A DNA stretch of 64,000 nt, taken from Tetramitus jugosus. Its lineage: Eukaryota > Heterolobosea > Eutetramitea > Acrasida > Vahlkampfiidae. Shown one piece after another: positions 41,092 through 50,078 of this stretch. The DNA lies in NCBI GenBank assembly GCA_937625935.1, contig OW569353.1, positions 124,001-188,000 on the forward strand, written 5' to 3'. The position numbers were made by a program, and so were the translations under genes. A model generated the notes under the pieces. That model worked only from the letters and a program-made list of their open reading frames with translations. It searched no databases and had not been told where the DNA came from. Each line of letters starts with the position of its first letter. Position 1 is the first letter of the stretch.

Positions 41092-41466
41092 CTCAGGTGT
41101 ATGCTCAGCAACTGACCCCTATCTATGTATTAAGCCATGTGTATCATCATCAATTTATTTACTCCAGAGAAACATTTTTTATTTGGTAAATGGAAAACCG
41201 ACATGTCTCCCGCCTTTTCGCGCCTTCACTTTTCCTAACGGAATTTGAGGGAATTCGATTCCTCTAGGAATTATTCAAACTTCTTGACGCTTGATTTCAC
41301 ACAAGCTGCATTCTTCCTGTTTTTTTCCTACTGGGTGGGGACCCCAAGGTTCGAACGTTGGCCGATGATACCCTCATGTCAGAACAACTGAAACCACGAC
41401 CCCACCAACACTTTCAAAACACTAACAAACTAGTAGTACTTTCTCACCCTCCACCTAACAACAGCA
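41092..41466. other. Intergenic region with palindrome and E2F-like CCCGCC
   Basis: This 375-base region upstream of the elongase holds TCTCCCGCC and CGCGCC near 41203-41223 and an 18-bp near-palindrome CCAAG-GTTCGAAC-GTTGG at 41344-41361 (one central mismatch pair). No gene is seen. Function of the motifs is inferred only from symmetry and from the repeat of GTTCGAAC upstream of the TMF gene. Confidence 0.35.
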
Positions 41467-42488
41467 ATGAACGCACTGTATGCAAAGCTTCTAGAGTACG
41501 AAAATATGGTGGCCAATCAGTCTTGGCATCAAGACTTGGCCATTCCAAACTATGTTGAACCATATAGACACTACCTTCCATTTGGTTCAGTCATTGTGTA
41601 CTTGTTAATGGTCTTTTTGTTGCCAAAGCTTTTGCAACTCAGCAGCAACGCCAAAGCTAAGCCAAGCAAATTCTTGACCTATTTGAACGCTGGTTGGAAT
41701 TTGTTTTTGACTGTTGGTTCAGCTGTCATGTTGTTTGGATTTTTGCCACACTTTTTGAAGGCAATGGAGAGAAAGGGACCAATGGGCATGATTTGCGATA
41801 CTGAACATGACCTTTTTGATAACACAAACATCAAATTCTGGGTCAACATGTTCATCTTGTCAAAGTACGCTGAACTCGTTGATACATTGTTCTTGATTGT
41901 CAAGAATCCATTTAGAGCAGGTATGTGTGCTTTGAATTGCTTTGAATTTTTTTTTGTTGTTGTTGATTGCTTTGCAAGAAGAAGAAGAGCAAAGCTTTCT
42001 CATTCATGGTTTCTTCATTTTGACTTACGCCATTCTCCATTTTTTTTTTGCGTTGTTTCATTTGCAAATGATTAGTTCCATTCTTGCACTACTATCACCA
42101 CGCAACTGTCTTGTTGTTCTGCTGGTACTGTGTCGGATACTATAGATTTGGTGTTGGTTTCTGGTTTGGTATGATCAATGCCTCCGTTCACACCATTATG
42201 TACTTTTACTACTTTTTGGCAGAGTTGGGCTATAGACCATCATGGGCCTTCTTGATTACCATTATTCAAATTTCGCAAATGGTTGCTGGCATTGGTTTGA
42301 ACATTACATGGGCTGTTCAATGGTTCAAGGGTGAAAATTGCGAGTGCACTGGCCCAAGAAAGGTTCTCGTTTTCACTTTGGTCATGTACGGAAGCTACTT
42401 GTACCTGTTTGTGCAATTCTTCAAGAAGAGATACTTTAGCGGTCCTCCTGCTCCAAGAGGAACCAAGGCTGATGTCAAGAAGGAGTAA
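41467..42488 (+). CDS. ELO-family very-long-chain fatty acid elongase, two exons
   Basis: The model joins 41467-41920 and 42076-42488 across a 155-nt intron (GTATGT...GATTAG), giving 288 residues; the split codon reads Val. The catalytic HxxHH motif appears as LHYYHHATVL straight after the junction. It is preceded by KYAELVDTLFLIVKNPF and followed by NASVHTIMYFYYFLAELG, the standard ELO blocks. About seven membrane helices and a Lys-rich C-terminus (DVKKE) suit ER retention. The enzyme condenses malonyl-CoA with acyl-CoA. The HYYHH type with Tyr is nearer the mammalian ELOVL/plant-type acyl range, but chain specificity cannot be told. Confidence 0.92.
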
Positions 42489-42658
42489 AAGCTCAAGCTT
42501 TTCTACCATCCTTTTATTCACAATATAATTATACAAGAGATAATGATCTCACACAATGCATGGAGTGATCCTTGAACAATAAAAACAATTTGACAAATTC
42601 ATAAAACATGATGTGCACATATGATGGTTCGATTGTGCTCGTGAGTCATCATCGTATC

Positions 42659-43312
42659 TTAGAAGGAAATGTCGGATGATTGAACGATTTGAACTCCTGC
42701 ATTTTTCAATTGTTCAATGGCTTCTTGCTCTCCCTGCTCGCTCAGTCCTTTGCTTGCGTCAGCAACCAAGAATGTCTGGTATCCCAACGGAACAGCATCC
42801 AACGCAGTATATTTGACACAATAGTCCAACGCCAATCCAGTAACGTACACATCAGTAATGTTCTCCTGTTTCAACACACTGTCCAACTCTGTCTTTTGTT
42901 TCTTTTCATTGTCAAAGAATCCACTGTACGAGTCAACTTTTGGATTGGTTCCCTTTGTTACAATGACATCGTTACCGTCGTCCACTGTGAGACTAGGATG
43001 GAAATCGGCTCCTGTTGTTCCCTGGACACAGTGATTCGGCCACATGACCTGATCCAATCCATCTTCAAGCTTCACTGTACTAAACACTGTAGCACCCTTG
43101 TTATTCGATGCAAATGACACGTGGTCACTTGGATGATAATCCTGTGTTAACACAATCAGATCCCAGTTGACTTGGTTGCGGAGTTGGTTGATGACGGGAA
43201 TAATGGAGTCACCATTGTCAACAGCGAGGGAACCACCAGGACAGAAATCGTTTTGGACGTCTACGATAATGAGAGCTCTCTTTTGATTGTCGTTGTTGTT
43301 GTTGGATGACAT
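42659..43312 (-). CDS. Nicotinamidase (isochorismatase family)
   Basis: From ATG 43312 the protein has 217 residues; the upstream extension lacks sense. The catalytic triad is visible: Asp18 in VDVQNDF, Lys near 120 in VIVTKGTN, and Cys near 164 in ALDYCVKYTA. The metal site is DYHPSDHVSF and the family block WPNHCVQGT is present. The enzyme hydrolyses nicotinamide to nicotinate and ammonia, feeding NAD salvage. Length and motifs fit Pnc1/PncA. It lies head-to-head with the WrbA-type gene, about 370 bp apart, and a shared promoter region is possible. Confidence 0.93.
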   Translation of the reverse strand: MSSNNNNDNQKRALIIVDVQNDFCPGGSLAVDNGDSIIPVINQLRNQVNWDLIVLTQDYHPSDHVSFASNNKGATVFSTVKLEDGLDQVMWPNHCVQGTTGADFHPSLTVDDGNDVIVTKGTNPKVDSYSGFFDNEKKQKTELDSVLKQENITDVYVTGLALDYCVKYTALDAVPLGYQTFLVADASKGLSEQGEQEAIEQLKNAGVQIVQSSDISF

Positions 43313-43682
43313 TGTTGGATGTTTGTTCTTGTTTTTTTTGAATGAAATGGAGATCTTGTTGTAATCCGTTACTATTTCAGAGCGTGGGAACATCTGTTCA
43401 TTTTCGAGTTCTTTTGGTATCCACAAAATCTCATGTAAAAGTTAGGGACGTACAATACTTGCGCGTGCCCTTGACCAACAACCTCCGAGAACTCCAAGGG
43501 AAGGAAAGGTTGTTGTAAGAAACGGACTTTTTCTACGCCAGAGGCCGGAATGATCTCACTTTTCAGATGTCCAAACTTAAATTGAGACGTCCATATCACC
43601 TGGGGCACATCACTACAAAACACTTTTGACCACCAACAAACAAAACCAAACTACAACCAGATTTACTAGAATATCTACTACA

Positions 43683-44297
43683 ATGACCAAGGTTCTCGTT
43701 CTCTTCTATTCCACCTATGGACACAACTATTTGATGGCAAAGGCTGTCGTTGAAGGAGTCAAGCAAGTCGACGGAGTTCAAGTCGATCTCCACAGAATTG
43801 CCGAGACACTGCCAGAGTCTGTTCTTGTCAAGATGAATGCACTAGAAGCTCAAAAAGCATTTGCTCATTTGCCTGTTGCCGATCCTCATCACTTTGCCAA
43901 TTATGATGCTGTGATCATTGGTGTACCAACTCGTTTTGGTCTTCCATCTGCTCAAGTCAAGACATACCTGGATGCGTTGGGGCAAATTTGGCAGCACAAT
44001 ACCGCTGTGGGAAAGGTTGCTTCCTGTTGGTCCTCCACTGCCACTCAACACGGTGGTCAAGAGTCAACCATCTTGGCCACGCATCACACCTTTTTCCATT
44101 TGGGTATGGTTGTTGTTGGGTTGCCTTACACTGCTGTTGATCAATTTGGTCATGATGAAGTCAAGGGAGGAAGTCCCTATGGTGCCTCAACAGTTACTGG
44201 AGGTGATGGAAGCAGAATGCCATCAGATGCAGAGTTGAGAATGGCTCAATTCCAGGGCAAGCACGTTGCTACCATTGCCAAGAAACTCTCTTCATAA
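43683..44297 (+). CDS. WrbA-type NAD(P)H:quinone oxidoreductase (flavodoxin fold)
   Basis: The protein has 204 residues from ATG 43683, the usual size. The FMN phosphate loop is YSTYGHNYLMA. FAN YDAVIIGVPTRFG marks the conserved TRFG loop. The stretch CWSSTATQHGGQESTI then GGSPYGASTVTGGDGSRMPS matches the WrbA signature. WrbA enzymes reduce quinones by two electrons with FMN and protect against redox stress. It is cytosolic with no targeting signal. In other protists such genes are common and sometimes acquired from bacteria; nothing in this sequence alone proves transfer. Confidence 0.92.
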   Translation: MTKVLVLFYSTYGHNYLMAKAVVEGVKQVDGVQVDLHRIAETLPESVLVKMNALEAQKAFAHLPVADPHHFANYDAVIIGVPTRFGLPSAQVKTYLDALGQIWQHNTAVGKVASCWSSTATQHGGQESTILATHHTFFHLGMVVVGLPYTAVDQFGHDEVKGGSPYGASTVTGGDGSRMPSDAELRMAQFQGKHVATIAKKLSS

Positions 44298-44457
44298 ATA
44301 AAATACATAGCCATCTCTCAAATCGTTAGTAATGGAAGCAAACCAACAAAACTATAGACGGAAAAAGGATAAGAGCCTACATTACTGAGGGTTCTCGGAA
44401 TGGGAAGAGGTGGTTCCACCATTGTATGAACGTAGACTCTAAAAAGAAAATAAATCT

Positions 44458-45213
44458 GCTGGCGATCCAAATAAAAAACGCAACGGACACAAAAAACGCC
44501 GATGAAAAAACAAACACGGATCACAGCTCCAAGAGGGACTGCCCCAAGCAGCAAGGAAGTCATCATCACTGGAAAGTGTGATGACTCTCCCAAGGCTGCC
44601 TTGGGCAAGAAGATTGGCTCGGATTTTGGTGAATTGCTCACCAGGGTTTTAGTCATCAAGAAGGGCCCCAAGAGGTTTGTTGCGTGGGTAACTGTTGTTG
44701 ATGACAACATTACCCATTTGTTGAAATATCCAACCGCAACAAGAAGATTAGTGGCTGCAAGGTAACACTCAAGCACAACGTAGATTGTGCCAAGAAGGTC
44801 ATCCTCCATGATTTCAAAGGTAAGACGGGGACGACGTCAAGGCCATGCTCGGCACAACAAAAGTCAAGAACGTGCTCAAGAAACAAAACACCCCTGTATT
44901 GTGAGGGAGACTGAAACTTATGATGAAACGTTGCTTCGTGGCGTTAAGTCCATGCCAGTGGAAATGGAAACAAAGTACTTCCTTCAACACCCAGGTGATC
45001 CTGTCAAGACAGTCAATCAAATTCCCCTCTCACCCATCCCCAAGGACAACAGAACGAGTCTCCGAATTCAAACTTTTGAATCCGTATTCGGCCGATGACT
45101 GGTAGTCGATAATGCGAGGTGCTCACAAAACAAGTCAATAAATGAACAATCGTTTGCTTGCTGAGCAAGCACATGGTTATGTGGAAAATTTTTTTTATGC
45201 TGGCGATCCAAAC
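44458..45213 (+). repeat. Direct repeat GCTGGCGATCCAAA
   Basis: GCTGGCGATCCAAA occurs near 44459-44472 and again near 45200-45213, each followed by A-rich DNA with AACGC and ACAC. The pair may mark a duplication or the edges of an inserted fragment. Only two copies are seen. Confidence 0.3.
44502..44905 (+). pseudogene. Decayed frameshifted ORF of unknown origin
   Basis: An 87-codon frame from 44502 ends at 44763. Protein-like sequence continues in a second frame (KVTLKHNVDCAKKVILHDFKG) after that point, and a third (DDVKAMLGTTKVKNVLKKQN) runs to about 44905. The staged frame changes with Lys-rich, protein-like text suggest a gene broken by two frameshifts. Part of it (KRFVAWVTVVDD...THLL) recalls a ribosomal L27e segment, but the match is too weak to name. 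It lies just 3' of the WrbA-type gene in the same orientation. Confidence 0.35.
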
Positions 45214-45586
45214 TACAACAAAAACGCGAACACATGTCACAAGGACCATCAGTACAGGCGGTAATGATCAGCAGAAGTAAATATGTTGTATGGACAAAGA
45301 TGAGCAAAGAAGCATCATCTAAGAGAGATGAAGTGATCGTGCAGCAATGTAACCAGAAGCAATAGCAAACAAACTCGTTGCTAGCTGCTCGGAGTGGGTA
45401 AAGAGGGCACAAGTAGTTAGGCGTGGATAATTGTCGGAGATGACAAAGTTTGGGAATTCATTCAGTAGTTCAACTGCAAAACGGAAGAATGAGAGCGACA
45501 CATGACGTAGTGATTATCTTCAGCTGGGAAGATATTGAAACTTGGGCTGGTCGAGCTAACGTGCAAAGCGTGGAATTAAGACATAC
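44906..45586. other. Gene-free spacer
   Basis: No supported gene lies in this stretch. Short frames in several phases have no recognisable content. It separates the decayed ORF from the retroelement remnant. Confidence 0.3.
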
Positions 45587-45831
45587 ATGGCTGATCTCCC
45601 TCTTAATTCTGGTAGATGGCTGAGCTCCCTCTTACCTCCATATTGTAGTTATGTGAATTCACTTCTCGAAAAGACACCCATGGGCAATACCAAGACAAGG
45701 AAATTTGTTCACAAAACACTCGAACCAATGGATTTATTGAAGAGAAGTGTAGCTCAGCTTCAGAAAGACATGAACAGATGCTAGATGATTATAGGAGGAG
45801 TGTGGAAGAAATTCGATTTCTTTAGTTGGAA

Positions 45832-46182
45832 ATGATGAAGATGAGACTTAGGGCGAGTAAGCTGGATGGAGCGAACAAAAGCTTCAGACAAGAGAAAGTA
45901 ACTACACTTAGGGAAATACTGGAGGAACCACAAAATACAGTGCAAACAATGGAGGATGATCCGGTGAGCACACCAGTGGCCCAGATAAAAAACAGGGGAA
46001 AAGTATTGATTGAAGGTCAGAGGAGAATGGATGATTTTGTAAGCAACAGAGGAAAGAAGCGAGATGCTAGGGAATTCGACGATGAAGAGGTACAAAGGAA
46101 GATAATTATGACTAATTCCCCTAATGGAACCATTCGAATGAACAGTACTCAAGAGAGTGTGGTTCCACCACAAGAGCACTAA
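45832..46182 (+). pseudogene. LINE ORF1-like fragment
   Basis: A 116-residue frame from ATG 45832 is charged and helical (MRLRASKLDGANKSFRQEK, TLREILEEPQNTVQTMEDD), resembling the coiled-coil/RNA-binding ORF1 of L1-type elements. A 65-codon frame at 45587-45784 in another phase (VHKTLEPMDLLKRSVAQLQK) probably belongs to the same ORF upstream of a shift. No zinc knuckle is seen. Confidence 0.45.
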
Positions 46183-46193
46183 CAAAGTGAGCA

Positions 46194-46562
46194 ATGAGTA
46201 CGATACTCAATTTCGTTTGGTACAACATCAGAGGGTTAGGAAGGAAACGAAACGATGTTGTTGCCATGATGGAGGCGATCCTCAGCTGAAGGATAGAATG
46301 GTTTTGGTGGAGCGATTGTCCTCCCATGACATCGGTTCACCGAAACTCATGAGTGTTTGCAATGCATACAAGGAAGACTGTACTCTGAGAGGTGTTTTGG
46401 CGTCACTACAGAACTGCAGAATTCGTGGACCCCCGATTCTTCTTCAATGCCGCCACTGGTAAGAAGGCACTGAGTCTAAGATTCAAGAGTTACAAGAGTG
46501 GAGAAAAGGTGATCATGGCTCCGGAAAAAGTAGCTGAGCATTCTGATGACTTTCTTCAATAG
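46194..46562 (+). pseudogene. LINE ORF2 endonuclease start and linker, broken
   Basis: ATG 46194 lies 11 nt after the ORF1 stop. It opens MSTILNFVWYNIRGLGRKRN, the typical first strand (WNxRGL) of an apurinic-like endonuclease in LINE ORF2, then stops at 46292. Further text in other frames includes KDRMVLVERLSSHD (to 46462) and FVDPRFFFNAATGKK to KVAEHSDDFLQ at about 46422-46562, which recalls the linker before RT. Confidence 0.55.
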
Positions 46563-47253
46563 AATATTTGAGACCGGAAGATGTGTTATAGTTCCGGCGT
46601 TCAAGAAGGGTTACCCTATGTTGATAGGGAGCTTTCACCCAATATGCCTGCTCAGTGGTCTTTCAAAAGCTTTCGCTCGGTTGCTTAACCAAAAAGTGTC
46701 AGTAGCTGCTGAGAAAATGGGTATATTCAACAACACACAAGGGGGAGGGCGTAGAATGCGCGACATCTGAGAAAAGCTGTCCATCATTAAAGGAGTGATC
46801 GATCACGTGAATAAAAATGATAAGCAGTTGTATTTCCTGCTTACCGACATCTCGAAGACTTTCGACAGTGTACCACACAATGCCGTCACTGCTGCCTACC
46901 GGTATTTCAACTTCCTAGAAGGTATCATCGTCAGGAACATGTTGGAATCGACTGTTGTCACCCATACCGGTCGATTTATATCGACAGAGGCGAGACCTGC
47001 ATCACTGATCTCTTGCCCCTTTCCACCATGTTGCTGTTGCATGAATAGCGCTGCTTTCGCAGGCATCGCACATGCAGAATTGATGCAACAAGCGCTCCTG
47101 AAAAGGAATTTCGTTACCAAACCAGTAAAGTATGGCACAAATGAGGCTGCTCTTCAACTTGGTTGTACCGTCATAGTTACCTTCCTATCCACCCCTTGTT
47201 CTTGTCATCAGTCGCGCAATGGATTTGTACACAATTCCATCATAGACATCTAA
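46546..47253 (+). pseudogene. Reverse transcriptase fragment
   Basis: Frame 46546-46770 encodes IVPAFKKGYP then CLLSGLSKAFARLLNQKV and MGIFNNTQGG, matching RT motifs (KKG.P, RPISLLS...K, QGGFR). After an in-frame stop, 46795-47253 encodes FLLTDISKTFDSVPHNAV, the RT motif A (DxxKAFDxVxH). The expected FADD motif is not present within the remaining text. Enzymatic activity is excluded by the breaks. Confidence 0.7.
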
Positions 47254-47820
47254 AACAATTGGTTCTTCGATAGCTTTCTCGGTGTTGAGCCAAAGCTTAG
47301 AACCTCTTGTCGCTGGCTAGCCTCTTTTAAATTGTTCCACCGGATTTCCCCATAGAAAGTCCATTTCATAAGACTCGTCTGCATGATTCAACTGACCGCA
47401 ACACACTGGTTAGTTGCAAAAATGAACTTTATTCATGCTTGCATGGATCAAACACTTTAAAAATCGATGTTTGTCTTGACCAGAGCATTATCCTTTGGCT
47501 GAAAGGCTTGAATGAAAGCAAGGAGTTTTCCAAATGCTGCCTTGCTCAAGTGCAGTTGGACAGTCAAGAAGAGGATCAATGTATATGCACAGTAGAGAGT
47601 GAGAGAGGTATCGACATACTTTATCATTCCACTATCTATCCAAACTGTGGATCAACTGCAGCTCTGGAGCATCATCTACCTCTTGCTGCACACCTTCATT
47701 TTCCGAGGAGAACAGAATTTCAGGTTGTTATTGAGGTTGAAATTTTGGATACACTTTCGCTGGTTTGTGGTCGTGACAGGACTCACTTCCTTTTTGTCTA
47801 GCATCTAACTTCCAGTGATC
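47210..47820 (-). pseudogene. Minus-strand coding relic, possibly a transposase
   Basis: On the minus strand, a stretch near 47215-47320 reads KLWLNTEKAIEEPIVLDVYDG then IVYKSIARLMTRTRGG. Another near 47330-47400 reads CGQLNHADESYEMDFLWG and GNPVEQF. They lie in different frames separated by stops. The VLDVYDG-x-VYK phrase is reminiscent of DNA-transposon ORFs, though I cannot name the family. A Glu-rich stretch lies further upstream. The region looks like a second decayed element abutting the LINE remnant on the opposite strand. Confidence 0.3.
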
Positions 47821-48175
47821 GAAGATGCTTCGATCTAGCTTTCCTCCTTCATTCTCTGGTTCTGTTGTTTGTTTGTTTCCAACAAATTTGAGTTTTTTGT
47901 GTGAGTCCGGTAGTTAACCCAAAAGCTCCGCATGTCGGCTCACGTAATCAATCTCGCAAGAAAAACACCATGAACGTAAATAAGAAAGCAAGTATACCCT
48001 AGCAAAGCAGAGCTACCCAAAGTTTAAAATATGAACTCTTCTTTATTATCCTCAAGAACAAGAAGGAGGTTTCTCTCTCTCCAAGAACCAATTGTATGGA
48101 AATCATGAAAGATACAGTGCAAGACAAGTGCGCTGAGGAAAAAAAGTTTACTGGTTGACCAAGGGTCAAAAATGT
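47821..48175. other. Gene-free spacer
   Basis: No coding or structural signal was seen here; it contains an AAAAAG-rich stretch and scattered short frames. Confidence 0.3.
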
Positions 48176-49095
48176 TCAAGAATACAATTTTGAGTGTCGC
48201 CCCTTAGGAAGGTCTCCAACAACAGAACCTGAAATTATCGTAGTTCGAGACTCCAATGTCACCTTTGCTCCAAGTAAAACGGTTTCTAATTCCAAGGTTG
48301 TTCTCTTGTTGGAATACAACAACAAGTTGGTGAAATTTGGTCTGGGGCAGTTGAGTGATTCCACGAATGATTATGATTCCAGTTTTAGAAAGGTCTCGGT
48401 GGTGGGTCCCGAAGAACAATTTGTGTCTGGGCATAAAAGTCTCGGTGAACAAGATTGTAAGAACCAACAAAAGTTCTACCGGCTCTTGACTTACCTGTGC
48501 CAAGATCGATCTGTTCATCTTCTTCAATGACAGAAGATACACTCTTACCACCAGTTGAATTTGAATCAACGAGTTGTTCTGTCGGAGTTCCTTGCAAAAG
48601 ATAAAGGCATTTCAAAAGTCTGGATGTGATATAGCTTCAAGACATCACCTCCCTTTGATGATCGATCACTAACCTGCAACAAGACTCCAAAACTAAAGTT
48701 TGGTATGTGATACAGAGCTTTGTCGAACTTTACTTTCATGTCCAAACAATTGATTGGTTCCCCGTATGAAAAGAACTCAACACCAATGGGAGATTCTGTA
48801 TAGACAGAAATAGATAAATTAGGTGCGAGGAAAACAAAAAACCAACTCACTTTGATTTCCAAGATGTTGAGAATGTGGTGAAAAGAACACTCAAGATGAT
48901 TGAGTAGCGCACGTATGTTGGAGGGATATTTTCTGTACAGTCTTGTTTTGATTTCTTTGTTTTACAACATTTATTGAGAATGATGGCAAACCAACAGACA
49001 ATAGTCCAATATAAATACACTTTTTTAAGATATTGCGTCAAGTGCATGATCTCTGTGTATTCGACAATGGTACTAATCAACCTCACTGATAACAA
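48176..49095 (-). pseudogene. Exon-like fragments of an unidentified minus-strand gene
   Basis: Minus-strand text between about 48862 and 48176 looks like exons. One, after a TCTATACAG acceptor near 48800, reads SPIGVEFFSYGEPINC then KVKFDKALYHIPNFSFGVL and ends LLQ at a GTTAGT donor. The next could read ELRQNNSLIQIQLV before GTAAG. A further piece near 48200-48330 reads NFTNLLLYSNKRTTLELE then VLLGAKVTLESR. The FFSYGEPINC...KI-like part faintly recalls an arrestin-like beta domain. I could not build a continuous model, so it may be a decayed gene or one with unusual splicing. Confidence 0.25.
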
Positions 49096-50078
49096 TATCT
49101 ATCCTGACACCAGCATTGTGTAATGAGTACTTCTCTGTTTTTTATCGTTCTTCTTCAGCTAGATCTACAGCAACAATTCATATCCCAAATTCAGAAAGTC
49201 CTTCCAAACATTCTCTGTTTAACTCTTCTTAGATATCCAAATACAGATTTGTAATTAAACAGTTATTGTCCTTCCAGTTGTTTTCAAGAGATAAATCTAG
49301 TAATGACGAAAGTTAAGTTGTCTCAGATGATTCTCAGTAGATACTCTGTAAAGTCATCTATAAATGATACGTGCCTATCTTGTATAGGGTTGTAGAATAA
49401 ATATCCAATTACTTCTTATCAGTTTGAAAGGAAGTTCAGACTTCATCTAATATTCTTGTATCTCGTGGAAGAAATTGGGAAGAAGAGAGTAGAATGGTGA
49501 GTAGATCTGAATGCAGGAGGAATCTTCAGATAACCCTGCAACGATCAACAACCACATGTTCACCTCATGTTTTCACACAACCACAATGTTCAACACAGAT
49601 ACGGCAAGACATGCCGGTTCACTTCAACCTGGGAACCGGTAAGTGGTGTTTCTCATCAACTATATGCTCGTTCCAATGAGAAGTATCATCCTAACCCAGT
49701 AAAATGTGATCTAGTAGGGAAATATTGCCAGTAGATGCGATCCATAAACTCAACTACAGAAATCGGCAATGCCTTTTGGACTAGAGGACGGTCCAAAATA
49801 GAATAGTTCTCTCCAAATGTTAAAGTATGAAGAATATCGACACGAGTTCGAAGAGCATACGTGGAAACATATCTGGAAACTGTCTTTGCCTCATGGACAA
49901 ATATTGTGGGAGATATTAATATGATTTGATGACACACCGTGAGAGAATTCACCATTTACTAAAAAAAGCATGAAAGTGCGTTTGGAGATGTTTGGGTATG
50001 AAGTATTACAAGGATTGAAGCTCAGATCACCTGGACCTAAAAACTAGATAAATACTTCCTTTTCCCATTTGTTTTGTA
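49096..50078. other. Gene-poor region
   Basis: Nearly 1 kb without a supported gene. A minus-strand frame at 49686-49955 (90 codons; QIILISPTIFVHEAKTVSRY, then ENYSILDRPLVQ) has protein-like sequence but no family or partner exons; it may be a relic. Confidence 0.3.

Larger units (their letters stand above)
45587..47253 (+). mobile_element. Degenerate non-LTR (LINE) retrotransposon
   Basis: Collinear pieces in the right order appear on one strand: an ORF1-like coiled, charged protein (45587-46182), then 11 nt later the start of an endonuclease ORF, then reverse transcriptase blocks. All frames are broken by stops and shifts. Only about 250 nt separate the endonuclease start from RT text, where an intact element needs over 1 kb, so there is a large internal deletion. 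No poly-A tail or target-site duplication could be fixed. Diagnostic phrases are described in the component entries. It is an inactive fossil. Confidence 0.7.

Noticed and set aside
41344-41361. tRNA T-arm (GTTCGAAC)
   Set aside because: No acceptor stem, D-arm or anticodon arm can be paired around it.
44502-44763. Ribosomal protein L27e
   Set aside because: Only a short stretch resembles it and the C-terminus does not; left as unknown relic.
44318-44809. 163-codon hydrophobic minus-strand frame
   Set aside because: Antisense to the decayed ORF; no family features.
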